A stretch of 64,000 nucleotides of DNA, from contig JAJTUQ010000022.1 in the NCBI GenBank assembly GCA_021399445.1, positions 47,553 to 111,552 of the forward strand, read 5' to 3'. The translations under genes and the position numbers were made by a program. A model generated the notes under the pieces. It had not been told where the DNA came from, ran no database searches, and was given only the letters and a program-made list of their open reading frames with translations. Positions 23,185 through 34,448 of this stretch are shown here, piece by piece. Positions within the stretch are counted from its first letter, which is position 1. Each line of letters begins with the position of its first letter. This DNA comes from Xylogone sp. PMI_703 (Eukaryota; Ascomycota; Leotiomycetes).

Positions 23185-25377
23185 CGTCTTGGGGATGAAT
23201 AGAGCTGTCACCTTTCTCGGTGCCTCTCGTGCGATAGAAACACAGCGGATATGAGAACACACACAACGCAGGACAAGTTACTTCAGCGCGCAATATTCAG
23301 GGTGTCCTTCACTCTATATCTCCGCCGTGAACGAGCCCAAAAATCATACAGCTAGTTCCCGGCCAAAAGCGTGCAAATTGAGAGTGCTTCGAGACACGGT
23401 CCTTTTATAGGAGCTGCGTTGCTCTCCCAGCTTTCCCAGCTCTCCCCGTAATCCCCCTGGCACCCCTCAGTCTGACCATCTTGGCCCTCGAAACAGGAAG
23501 GTATAATGAATGATCTATGTGATCCCCGGTTGGTTTGATAGGATGTGCTCGCTGATCACTTCCCCTTCGCTCTGTTGTTGATAATTGTGCTCGCTGATCA
23601 CTTCCCCTTCGCTCTGTTGTTGATAATTTGCCCTCCAATAACGACAATGCCGCATCATACGCACTGGCGATTCTGGCCGGGTATAAACCCCCTTTGGTGC
23701 TTAAATCCCGCTCCGATGGGGCGTGCGGGGTACAGCTGTCAGTCTCCACCGCTTCCGGGTCGTGGGGAGGAAGTGCGAAAGCGCTGATGATCTGCTCTCA
23801 TCATCGGCGTCATCACCGTCCGCCCCATCTGCACTAAGGGATTGCTGGCATCAGTGGCTGTCTCTAGCATCAGGTCTGGGAGACTCCAAAAGAGACATGG
23901 CCTGATACTCGTCTGAATATCGTGTTACCCAACATGGCAGAGTAAACTGCTCCGTCGTTTACCACTTTATATACTTCGAAGTAAGCGAGGATAACTCTGT
24001 TAATAAGATCCCACCCCATCTCCAGTGATCAACGAGATTATCAGTGAGATGGCAGGGGGTATTTAGGCAAGAATTACCCGCCTGCAACCCCCGGAGGATC
24101 CGTCAGCTGTGTCAACGTCTTCGCGTGGCGTACCCACGAGATTGGGCTGTAATGTAACAAAAAGGACGCGGGGGGGGATGCAACGAGAGATGAATCAGTG
24201 GGGAGAGAGCAAGCTTACGAAGTCATACATACGGAGATTATGCCGTAGCTTCTATGTTTACCGGCCACTGCGAACCTGATCGGCTCGCCGTTTCTAGGAT
24301 AGTTAGGACTAATGGTCTGATCCGACAGTTATGAACCAAAGCTACGGAGGCAAACAGTTGAAATTATACGTAAAGGTGCCCTAAATTGCTGCTAAGTCTT
24401 GGATCTTAGGCGCTCCTAAGCACTTAACCCTTTAAAAACTGATTATCGTGAGAAAGTATGTATGGATATGTTACTTCAATAGGGCATCATAGCAATGACC
24501 ACAGTAACTGTACAGTAAACATCGGAAACTTACTGATGATAAAAGATGCAGTTTCAACCCACTCCATGTTACGGTGTTATCATTGTCCGGCGCTTTGCTC
24601 AGGCTCAGGATCTGATAGTGTCACACAACGGGATATAGTTTATTTATCAGGCTTCGCCGCTAGATATCTCTTTAAAGACCGAATTATAAGAATTCCTCTA
24701 CTATATATATATATATAGATAACATATATTATTACCTGGTTCATTATTATCCTTGGATAACCCCCTTCTCCACCTGCTACATAACCTGAGCTAACAGGAG
24801 AGCAACGCCTTGATATTGGTGTATAAAGCGTGCAAATGGCCGCGCACAATGCGAAGACAATCATAGGCTCAAGTAGGAGCTTCTTGGTTACTGTATCAAT
24901 GACAAGTTAAATAGTAGAAGGCAAATTGGATGTAATATGAATCATTGTCATTTGATTAATTGAAATAAAGCTAAACTAAACTAAGACATTTTTATTCGGA
25001 TTTTCTATATATCTTGTTTTTAATAACTACTTAAAAATAACATCAAAATACACACTCTTGAAGCATTTAAAAGTGATTTCAGATGATATAAATAAAGCTT
25101 ATATTTGTGGTGTAGAAATCATGCACAAAACTGCACACGAAATTTCTCAGTCTCGTGGATGACAGGGCTAAAGCAGCAAGTTGTGATTTTGGCTGTGTTT
25201 GCCAAGAGTCTAAGGAATTCAATCGCATCCCAATTGGCCCGGCTAATTGTTACGGGATTAAAGAAAAACCCCGACTCGCAGCTCCTTTGTTGATGCCTAG
25301 AACATCTACAACAGTTTCATTGAGATTAATGTATACCTAACGAGCTCTATTGCTATTGCGGATTCAAAATAGGCACC
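23185..25377. other. Long intergenic region
   Basis: About 2.2 kb without a supported gene. It holds a 42-bp tandem duplication at 23545-23628, a G-run near 24170-24180 and a TA microsatellite near 24703-24717. Composition changes from GC-richer (23.4-24.2 kb) to AT-rich (24.4-25.1 kb). An open frame on the minus strand over the tandem repeat has no family match. Confidence 0.5.
23545..23628. repeat. 42-bp unit, two exact tandem copies
   Basis: A 42-bp unit beginning GTGCTCGCTGATCACTTCC and ending GTTGATAATT occurs at 23545-23586 and again at 23587-23628 with no differences. Likely a recent tandem duplication. Confidence 0.9.
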
Positions 25378-26697
25378 ATGCCAGCAAGCAAAGAGCAAGC
25401 CAGCATCTTGCTTCTCTTGCCAAATGAAGTTCTTTCGCAAATCATGCGAGATTCATGTCTGGAAGCCGGTGACTTGTTCCGCCTAAGTCTTGTGAACAAG
25501 AGGCTTAGCAAAGCAACCAGAAAAGGACTTTATGAGAATATTAACCTATGTATAGATAGTCCCATGGCAGTGAAGCGACTTCTTGAAACTATTCGTGGGA
25601 ATGCTGACTTCCTGCCACTTATCCACCATCTTGAGCTGAAATATACCCCTGGTAAGGAATGGGGCAAGGCTTCTGCGGAGATTAACCAAGCATTCAAGCA
25701 AATCCTTGGATTAAATTTACCAGCTCTGAAGTCACTGGAATGGGAAGTTGATGGAATTGTGATAAACTTATATGAAGTTAACCCGGTGCTACCAGTACGA
25801 TCCATCTACGTGAAACGTGCCTCATTTGAGGAGGCTACTATGTTATTGTTATTACCCAAGATCGAGAAGATAGGTATTGGATATATTCATGATTCCGTCG
25901 AGTATCTTTTTGGACGCCGTACCGTCCCTTCTTTCTTCATGGAAAGAGGATCTAGATTCTCTACCGCTACGGATATTCGTATTGAGACGAGATTTGATCC
26001 ATTTGATTTCTTCTCTCCATTTGTTAACTGGCCTCGAGAACTCCAGTCACTTGATGTTTCTATAATTGTTATCGGTAACTTATCACCAAAAGCTATTGAC
26101 CTTTACCTGGAACCGGTTAGGGACTCTTTGAGAGATCTCTCCATAGTAGCTATAACCGACGAGTATACCACTATCACCGATGAAACTTTTATCCACTTCG
26201 AAGGGTTCAAATATTTAGAGCATTTAAATACTAGTGCGAGTATTCTATTTGGCCGGAACTGGGATCGCGATATTGCCGAAAGGGCTGGTCTTTATCGCCG
26301 CCTCCCAACCACTCTAAAGACGTTCAAGGTAACTTATATCACTAGAGTAAGATTCCTACTATGCAAAACTCTAATGATTTGATAGTTGTTCTTCGATAAT
26401 TTCACAGTAGCCGTTAGAACGGGACGAGAGGACGCGTATATTGACGGAGCGAACCCACCGGATTATCTATGGATCATGGAACTCACAAATCTCCCAAACC
26501 TTGAACTCGTCCGCCTAGAAGAGGGCACAGCAAGTCAGGATGATTCACCCAATTTCATATCCTTCGACTGGGAACCTCACCATCTCATCTCAGACTTATT
26601 TGCTAGCCACAACATAAAACTGGATGCGTCACTTAGATCATACAAGCAACATGCGGAAGCGATGGAAAGACTAATGGCTGAGCGAGCAGCACGATGA
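25378..26697 (+). CDS. F-box protein
   Basis: Two exons, 25378-26328 and 26386-26697, with a 57-bp phase-0 intron (donor GTAACT), give 420 aa. The N terminus LLLLPNEVLSQIMRDSCLEAGDL ... LSLVNKRLSKATRKGLYENI is an F-box, which docks on Skp1 in SCF ubiquitin ligases. The rest has weak leucine-rich periodicity (ELQSLDVSI, LRDLSIVAI, YLEHLNTSAS), as in many fungal F-box proteins that recruit substrates. The target is unknown. No neighbour suggests a pathway. Confidence 0.82.
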
Positions 26698-27618
26698 GAG
26701 GCTCGTGCCTTGGCAAGACAAGCAAGTTAAGTCTGGTGATTATCAAATATAGTTAAGCTCCACGGGGAAGCCAACGAAACAATTTTGAAGCAAATCCAAT
26801 AACTTCATGCAATTCATTAGAAGAGACCTAAAGACATTAATGTTGCGTATTTGCTCAATCCATTATTTGTCATCATGAGATTATGAAATATCTATCTTTA
26901 TGAAGATTTGTGATGATGTGGTTCCTGTATTTTAACATTGATTCATCCGAATAATATGCGGCTGTTCCCCTAACGCTCGATGACTGCAAACAGTGTTCCA
27001 TTTTTTAACTCAACATAAGTCAGCGGATCCAGTTGCTTTGCATCAAAATCTCTCCTTGATTAAACCAGCCGATTATAAGTGGCAGGCCTAGAAGAACGAT
27101 TCGATTCCGGCATTGTGCTGCTATCAATCTCATTTGGAATCCTAACCTTCTCCTTTAGCTTTTATTTAAGACTGGCTTCAAATCCTCCGTTCCTTCACTA
27201 ATTTACTCGGCCGTAGCTTAGCAAGAGCCGGTAATGCCGCTCCCTAACACTGGAGCCTATTAGAATCATAATATAAATGTACAAATAACATCCTTGAAAG
27301 GTTGATACATACGAAATTCGATGACCGGGCCGAACATATATGCATTTATGGAATAAGCGAGAGAGGATCGAGCTGTCTTTCATCGTTACGTGAAAAAGTT
27401 GCATAAAGACCCTGTCTATGTCTAATTATATGTATGAAGGTGGTGGGCTACCCTCTTGACAACCACCCTCCACCGGCAATCTTAGTCGGCAATTCTGTTT
27501 GGGTTACAGATGTTCCAATACACAACTAATTCCGTGTATCTGTAAGAGTGTCCGCTCGTTATCGATTGATAATTGATTTCACAGATTCAAAGCGAGTCCC
27601 ACTCTCCCTTCCGTCAAT
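26698..27618. other. Intergenic, nothing recognised
   Basis: No coding frame, RNA gene or repeat supported. Confidence 0.45.
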
Positions 27619-29080
27619 ATGAATCATGAGATCTGTCAACGGTGCGAAGGAGTGTTTGAGGAGCGCCTCAGCCCTTTAAGGTTGATGTCAACTAATAAGC
27701 GAATTTACAAAGGTAGTCGTCGGCATCTCAAGGAATGTGAATGCCCGCTATGTGCTCAACTGCTTTGGTTTCTCTAAAATGGGGAGTAAAAAAAACCGTT
27801 TCTCAAGTTCCCCAGGCGGTCTAGACTGAAGGGTGCCGATGCGTTCGAGATACACTTCCTCGAGGAGGAAGAGTGGCGTTCTCCAAGTTCCCCAAGACCA
27901 AGAAATTCCTATCTGAAACTCCATGATCCAGAAACCGAACACTATTACATAATGAGACTATTAAGATTTTTGCAGAAGAGAGTAAGTGCTATATTATCAT
28001 ATCGGTTTCCATGCCTGGCTAGACGCTGACAACACCACGCTGATGACATCAGACAGTAAAGCTGCAAAAATCTTCCCGGAAAGACCCCCAGTCTTAAACA
28101 CCAAATCTGACGCTGTCATTAAGATTATCAGGGGTTGGATGGATACATGCGATGCTGAGCATGAAGAGTGCAAGAAACGATCGGCTTCTGCTCAACTACC
28201 TAGAAGATTGCTCGCCCTGGATAAAGATATCCTGCCAGACGTTAAGTTACGGGATACGGGCTCTCCAGAAGAACCTCCTCGATATGTAGCACTTGGTTAT
28301 TGTTTGGGTAGCAGTAGTGAGGATCGCCAGGTTCGAACAATAAAGCAGGTTTTCCAAGACCACCAGAATCGAATTCCCTTGAAGACGTTGCCACAGAGCA
28401 TACAGGATGCTATTTCTGTAGCTAGAGGGCTTGGGATTCCGAGTCCCTGGGTCGAGGCCTTGTGTATCATCCAAGATGATGATGATGATGACCGTAACCA
28501 CGAGATTGAAAATATGGGAGATATTTACTCCCTTGCACAAATCACCATCGCCGCTAGCAATGCTCGAGGATGTGGTCAAGGATTTCTTACTACAGGCCGA
28601 ATAGACGTATTTTATAATGTCAACTATTCGCACAAGGGTGAATCCTCATTTCCGGTCAAATTTGCTGGAATTGGAGGTTGTAGCTTAATGCTTAAACCAG
28701 AGAATGAGCCTCTTCATACTTGTGGATGGACGATGCAGGAGACAACTTTGTCTCCTAGAGTTGTTTTCTTCTCCTCGGTGCAGCCATATTGGAGATGCCA
28801 AGAAGATTACTGGGGCGCTGCAGGCAGTCCCAGCGTAGGATTACCTGAGTAAGACAGGGCTGATGGAACTCCTGACGATGCTCGAACCATTCTTAGGAGC
28901 TCCCCCTTGCGGTTTCTGGCCATGGATGGTAGAAGTATTCACAGCGTGAACTGACCAATATAGATGATAAATCTAAAGCAATTCACGCAATGCGGAAACG
29001 ACTCAAATCAGAGGAGATGGGTATCTATGTTGTAGGATCTTGGACAAAAACCTTGCACATCGACCTCGGTTGGAGATGAG
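27619..29080 (+). pseudogene. Decayed HET-domain (heterokaryon incompatibility) gene
   Basis: The HET signature is readable but broken. An N-terminal piece with paired cysteines (EICQRCEGVFEERL ... CPLCAQLLW) runs into TAA at 27775. A second piece (PETEHYYIMRLLRFLQKR, about 27920-27980) is in another frame. The domain core lies at 28037-28852 with YVALGYCLG, where families have YVALSYCWG, then ALCIIQDD, IYSLAQITIAASNARGCGQGFL, CGWTMQETTLSPRVVFF and a stop at 28852. A C-terminal block (RELTNIDDKSKAIHAMRKR ... VGSWTKTL) follows in a further frame to about 29080. The only good donor (GTAAGT, 27981) does not restore the frame. HET proteins control cell-fusion incompatibility; this copy cannot make an intact one. 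Confidence 0.75.
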
Positions 29081-29840
29081 GAGAGCGCCGCCACAGGGAT
29101 CTGTCACAAGCGGCGAGAGATGGGGGCAAGTGCTTGAGCAGTTATCTTGCAATGTATGCGACTTGGTCCTGGCAATCTTTCGATGGATCGGTTGAATTCA
29201 TGGTGTATGCTATGCAAGGGAGACACCAAAGGGAAAATCCATACATAAAAGGTCTCACGGAGCATGGTAACATAGAGTCCGAAATAATTGAGATAACTCA
29301 CTCGTTTGCCTGAAACGGACAGTTTTGGAAATGTTCTCAATCTGAGTAGCCCACTCACAATCTGTGCCTGGGTCCGATGGATCATAGACTCTATGGTCGT
29401 ATGTGCCAGTCACCGAATTAACATAATTTATACACGATAGGAGAACTCCATTTGCGGAGAGCGCCAAACTAATGCGCACCTGTGGCGTTGGACCGGGGGG
29501 CTTGCTGGGCAGGTCGCGTAATAGTTCCTCTTGAAGTAACTGAGCACAGCTCTAAGATCCTTCAAGGAAAACCAATGAATCAGAGTAGAACATATAAGAC
29601 GGAGCAATTCATGGCATCCGAAAGGATTCACAGCTCATCACGTAAATAGTGTTTACATCCGCCATTAGCTTTGGAGAAGAAATAAAAGGATCTGTCCTGC
29701 CACGATCGCACGCTCTCTTCTCACCTCTGTAATCTCAACCTAACCCTCTATTCAGTATAGGAAAAACACGCAGTCTACTATCTCTTTTGACGAGAGAAGA
29801 TACTTAATTAGAAAAACAAAACAGCGATAAGAATCTCATA
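29081..29840. other. Intergenic with minus-strand coding relic
   Basis: Only a weak protein relic on the minus strand (see 29230-29560) and the upstream region of the YbjQ-like gene are seen. Confidence 0.4.
29230..29560 (-). pseudogene. Protein relic, weakly Hsp70-C-terminus-like
   Basis: The minus strand reads LLRDLPSKPPGPTPQVRI followed by SLALSANGVLLSCINYVNSVTG, which resembles the substrate-binding part of Hsp70-like proteins (P-P ... P-Q-V ... D-A-N-G-I-L ... TG). There is no start, no ATPase domain and no intact gene. The TGTYDHR end is shared with a relic at 3992-4015. The family call is a guess. Confidence 0.3.
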
Positions 29841-30254
29841 ATGTCCTCCACCTCCTCCAAGCGCAAAAGTCAGCAAGCTCTCCCAGAGCAGGATCTCCCC
29901 GAGCACATGCACTCCTTTGTCGACACCCATGGCATCATCACCTCTACCATGAACGACCTCCCCGGCTACCGCATCGTGCGCGTCTTGGGCACCATCTACG
30001 GCATCACAGTGCGCTCCCGGAACTGGGGCGCCGATATTGGGTCTTTTCTCAAGTCTGCCGTCGGAGGCGAGCTGCGGTACTTCACCAACCTGATGTACAC
30101 ATCGCGCAATGATGCGGTGGAGAGGCTAGTTGGGGACTGCATGCAGAAGGGTGGTAATGCGGTGATTGCCATGCGCTTTGACTGCGGAGAGGTCAATACG
30201 TTTACGCATTTTTGTGCATATGGGACGGCGGTCGTGGTAGAGAAGATTGATTAA
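29841..30254 (+). CDS. YbjQ/UPF0145-family protein
   Basis: Intact intronless frame of 137 aa. After about 30 polar residues the YbjQ-type domain covers the rest: DLPGYRIVRVLGTIYGITVRSRN, GGELRYFTNLMYTSRNDAVERLV and GGNAVIAMRFDCGEV. The fold forms pentamers in bacteria and the family is often labelled heavy-metal-binding without firm proof. Codon use is more GC-rich than that of the flanking relics. The fungal role is unknown. Probably cytosolic, as there is no signal peptide. Confidence 0.85.
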   Translation: MSSTSSKRKSQQALPEQDLPEHMHSFVDTHGIITSTMNDLPGYRIVRVLGTIYGITVRSRNWGADIGSFLKSAVGGELRYFTNLMYTSRNDAVERLVGDCMQKGGNAVIAMRFDCGEVNTFTHFCAYGTAVVVEKID

Positions 30255-30859
30255 ATAGGACGCTTTGGTGTTAGGGGAGGGGCCAAATTGTAAACCTCTA
30301 ATATATCTATATCGGTTCTTTATCATCAGTATATGGTCTATCTATACTATCTCATGAATATCATCCTTTCCAGTACACCGTACTTAACTGCAACGCTGGG
30401 CAAGGGTTGTTGGTTTCATGAGAACCTTTCTGGAGAAGGCGGAATTAAACAAATGGCCTCTTGGTATGAGCTACTTGAAAATCAGGTTTAGTTTTGGAAC
30501 AGAATGAAGTAGAATGCAAAGATATAATGAAAAACAAATAAATCTAGGTTAAATCTCCACACACACACACACACACACATGCATATATATAAGTATACCC
30601 TTTTAGAACTGCCTACGGTCCTACCGTAGCAAATAAACTGATAACATCGATATTTTTGAATAGGCTCAAATTGAAGCATAAGGATGAATACAGAGCCACT
30701 GAATTGCTTGATTACTGAATTTGTAAATGGGTGGTCCAAAGTTGAGCGCTGGCATAAGGGTAAAAATATCAAGAAACCAGGCAGCCAAAATCCAACTAAC
30801 TTCTTCATCTCCTCCTCTGTCCTCCTTTCAATGATATAACTATTGATTCATTGCAACAA
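30255..30859. other. Intergenic with a CA microsatellite
   Basis: Contains a CA repeat at 30558-30579; otherwise nothing supported. Confidence 0.5.
30558..30579. repeat. (CA)n microsatellite
   Basis: Eleven uninterrupted CA units. Confidence 0.9.
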
Positions 30860-31711
30860 CTAACGTGGTGTTGAGATATTACACATCTTCATGCACTGCT
30901 CCACGCCAATGATCAACCCCAGAGGAATCTGGCTCCTGAACCAGTTGATATCGCGTCCGTCGACGACGGAATCTGGGAAACCGAGTGTGGCTTCAACTAC
31001 CTATTGATAGCCATATTAGAACTTTATCAATTACGTTTGTAAGAAGATCTGATAACATACATCGCCAGAGAGAGAGGAGAATGTGCTCTCCAGCGTGGTG
31101 CTTGGGTCAGATGATGATAACGAGGAGACAAATACAGACGGTTGGCAGGTTGGGTTAAACTGGTAGTGGATCGCACCAGCCGGGAACACAGTATCCTGGT
31201 ATTGCGAGAGATCCTCAACAATCTCTCCAGTTCCGCCGTTAGGGCCAACAAGACCTGGGATCAGGGTGCCAGTAGTAATTGTGCCTTGTGTAACGATAAG
31301 AGATTCGATCTGTGGATGCGTGTGAGGAACTAGCAAACTACATGGGTTAAGGAAGGCAGCGATGGTGGAGATATCCTGGTCAACGAGAATCGGAAAGGTT
31401 TGGGCCACAGCAGCTGTGATCTTGCCCGCAGTATCACTCGGATCAAGTGAAGGGCCGTTGCTGTAGTCGAAGACGACTTGAGATCGGAGGGTGTCACCTC
31501 TAAGAAGGCTACCAGTTGGATCAACAAGAAGGCGCTGGAAGCGGGCGAGTGCGGATGGGGCTGGGAACAAGTCCACGAAAAGGGAGTTCAAGTTGGAAGT
31601 TGCGGCAGGAGCTGGCGCTACAGAGGTAGAGCTGGTGCTGTAATTAGAAGCTGGGAAGGCCAAGGCGCCAGTTAGAAAGGCGATGACAATGGCTTTGAGG
31701 ATAGTGGGCAT
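30860..31711 (-). CDS. Secreted germin-like cupin (spherulin type)
   Basis: Exons 31711-31061 and 31000-30860 with a 60-bp phase-0 intron give 263 aa. The ATG at 31711 starts a clear signal peptide (residues 1-19, cleavage near ALAFPAS); upstream in-frame residues are charged and unlike a leader. A Ser/Thr/Ala-rich linker precedes the cupin. All four germin metal ligands are visible: His130, His132 and Glu136 in PHTHPQIESLIVTQG, and His182 in FPAGAIHYQFNP. This suggests a manganese-binding extracellular protein; related proteins include oxalate oxidase and superoxide dismutase activities, but the activity here is not known. The C-terminal exon holds two cysteines likely to pair. Confidence 0.88.
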
Positions 31712-34448
31712 TGTAACTTTGTAGATCCAGGCAGGTGCTTTACGACGTGGGTATTTATGTACAAGGGAAAGATTAAGGAAATATTTGAATTGCTTGCATG
31801 TAGCAGGCAAAAGGGTATATATATGTAGAGATCATGTGGAAAATTTAGAAGACCTTTAATGGGCTATTTTTGGATATGTTAGTTATTGATGATGACTTAT
31901 GTTTGCAGAGGTTATTGCTAAATACTAATTATACTTTGTCGGATGCTTATTGATTCTAAATGATGCCAGCAAGAAATTTGAGATAACAAACTCCGTTGGT
32001 TGAAGGAGCACTATAGAAGGGGTGGCTTTCCGGAGATCAAGATATCCGAAGCCACTTCCTCGAAATTGAGGAGAAAGAGAATACCATATTTGATTGGGGG
32101 GGAGCAATCATGTAAAGCGGCTGATTGACTTTTAAGTGGCGGTTCAGTGCTTATTACCACCAACGAAGTTGGCAGTTAGGAATGGTGGCTGGAGGCTGAG
32201 CATTCGGTTATGAACCTTCCGGTCTTTATGTACACTACTTACTGAACGTAACCTTATAATCTCTAGCGAGCATCTGCCGATCTGTCAGGACCCCTTCGAC
32301 GACGATCATATTGACCATTATGATTATAAGCGGTTTACAGTGTCCTGGCTGACCGTTAAGGCCAGAATCATGCCCGCGGTGGCAGTAATCCCATATGTGT
32401 GTGCTCATAGTACGTGAATGTGAATGTATTTACTTGTAGATGCCAGATATCCCGGGCAATCCCTAGGCATGGACGGCTACCGGCCGGCCGATTGGGCAAT
32501 CAGCTAGAACATATATAATAGTCATGGGTGTGAGCTAAATGTAAGGGCAATTGGTCATATTCATATAATATTTCTGCTGAGAAACTCATGATCGTACTAT
32601 ATAGCTGGGGGAACGAAAATTGGTCGACTTCGACGGTAGCTCGTCCACCGCGCTCACCCTTTTGCTTACCCTTGCTCATGAAAAACTATTAGTACTGCAG
32701 CTCTGTTCTCATTTCTGAACGTAAATGTATTTATTAATGTCGAGACTAGCGTGTGGTAGCCACCTGTAATTTATATGTTAGTATGGTGAAGCGGCATTTG
32801 GGGTTTTGTCGTGAACTATCGGGAGAGTGAATGGATTCATGTAACAACTTCTACTCTTGTGGAATGGGCTGGCTGGGCTATGAATGAAGAGACGAGAGAA
32901 TAAAGGAAAGCTTGTTGTAGTGACAAGTGAGATTACATATAACAAATACTTAGCATTTACAATGAACTGAGAAAAAAGTATATAATAAACGAAAGTATAT
33001 CTAAAACAATGATTACATATTAGAGAAGTAATTTTAAGCTCTTTACCCAGTCAAACGAGTAATATTAAGATCTGTAATCCTACGCTCTACTACTAAGCTG
33101 AAGAAGCTATCCGACTGATTTGTACCTGAAAAAATTAGTCTATGAAATTCATTACCACTTTTGCTTAATATCTAGTGCCGATGCACGAGGTTAAGTGTAA
33201 ATCTCACTGGCTCATCAAACCCTTCCAGCTGGGCTTTCCAGAAAAATATGTTATAAATCATTCATGAAATAGAATTAATAGCAGAAGAATCAGCGTTTAT
33301 ATCTGTTTAAGATTGGAGTTAACTTTTTAACAAGTGCTGGTTAGTTGAATTATAGTTCAACTAATTAATAAATTAAAATGTATCATATTAAATCTTTATG
33401 AATTATAAAGCTATAAGTTACATATAGTAACCTCCATCTTTATACCAAGGAAACGGAGACTTTGACCAGAGTATATAAATATATGGCTAGCTCTTAACCA
33501 TTGTGTCTTATGGATAAGTAGGTGACAGCCTCTGAATGAACATCTTCGATGGGCTAGCCGTACATGAATAGACACCGTTTCCTCTAGCTGCTGTGTCTGC
33601 AAATTCGCCCGTATATCCATCACTTTAGCGCAACCGCTCAAATAACTCTACGAGGTTGCATTTAATATTGGTCATCCTGGAGTCACAAGGAAAGAACTGT
33701 TTTTAAGTTCCTTAAGACCATATACCATTTCTAACCATCCACAGTTGTCCTGCGCGTATTCGCACTATGGAAGCACAACCCTCCCCTGCTAGTCTGCAAT
33801 CCTTCAATAGTATAGACATTAATTATGAATTACCATCAAGATAACAGATTTAAAACCCCTTGCGTCATGGAAGCGATTTCCTTGGTCCTCTCTGGTGCAC
33901 GGATCTTGGATGTGGATTACAGGACAAGAATATCAGTTTCCTATATGCTTTCCAAAACTGGTGTAGAAGTCACCACCTTCGATATCTTCCTAAAATGGTC
34001 GAATTCACACCGGAGTACATAAAACAATTTTTAACATATTGAGTGGGGGAGGCAGGACTTCTTCTTCTTTGATGGGGTTGGAAGTAGTCTGGGAGAGTGT
34101 GAGTATGTTTCAACTCAACATCGAGAAGTGCGGGCCCCGAAGTTCAGTAATATGTTATTGCCGAAAAGGTTGGTGACAAACTAATTACTCCACTAGATCC
34201 TCCCACGACGCGGATTAAGTAGGGAGCATGATCTTGAAGATAAATTTTAGTAGAGTAGTTACCAGCTTCTGTGAATGATGAGGGGGAGAGTTTTAGAATT
34301 AAAGTTGTTAATCATGGTAATACATATATATTTAAGTATCTCGCGTCAAGACTCGAATTATTAAGGTAAGCAAAGCAATAGAGTTCAATTATAAACACTG
34401 AAGTAATCAGATTTGCATTTAAAACCAGCTTTCCAGAGATAATTATCA
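31712..34448. other. Long intergenic region (2.7 kb)
   Basis: No gene supported. From about 32.9 to 33.4 kb it is distinctly AT-rich and may be old repeat material. Short frames at 33825-34042 have no recognised domain and no splice support. Confidence 0.45.

Noticed and set aside
23405..23749. 114-codon minus-strand frame
   Set aside because: Half of it is created by the 42-bp tandem duplication; the remainder is low-complexity Arg/Gly.
33825..34042. Short plus-strand frames with Cys and His
   Set aside because: Looked briefly like zinc-finger remnants, but spacing fits no finger class and no exon chain could be built.
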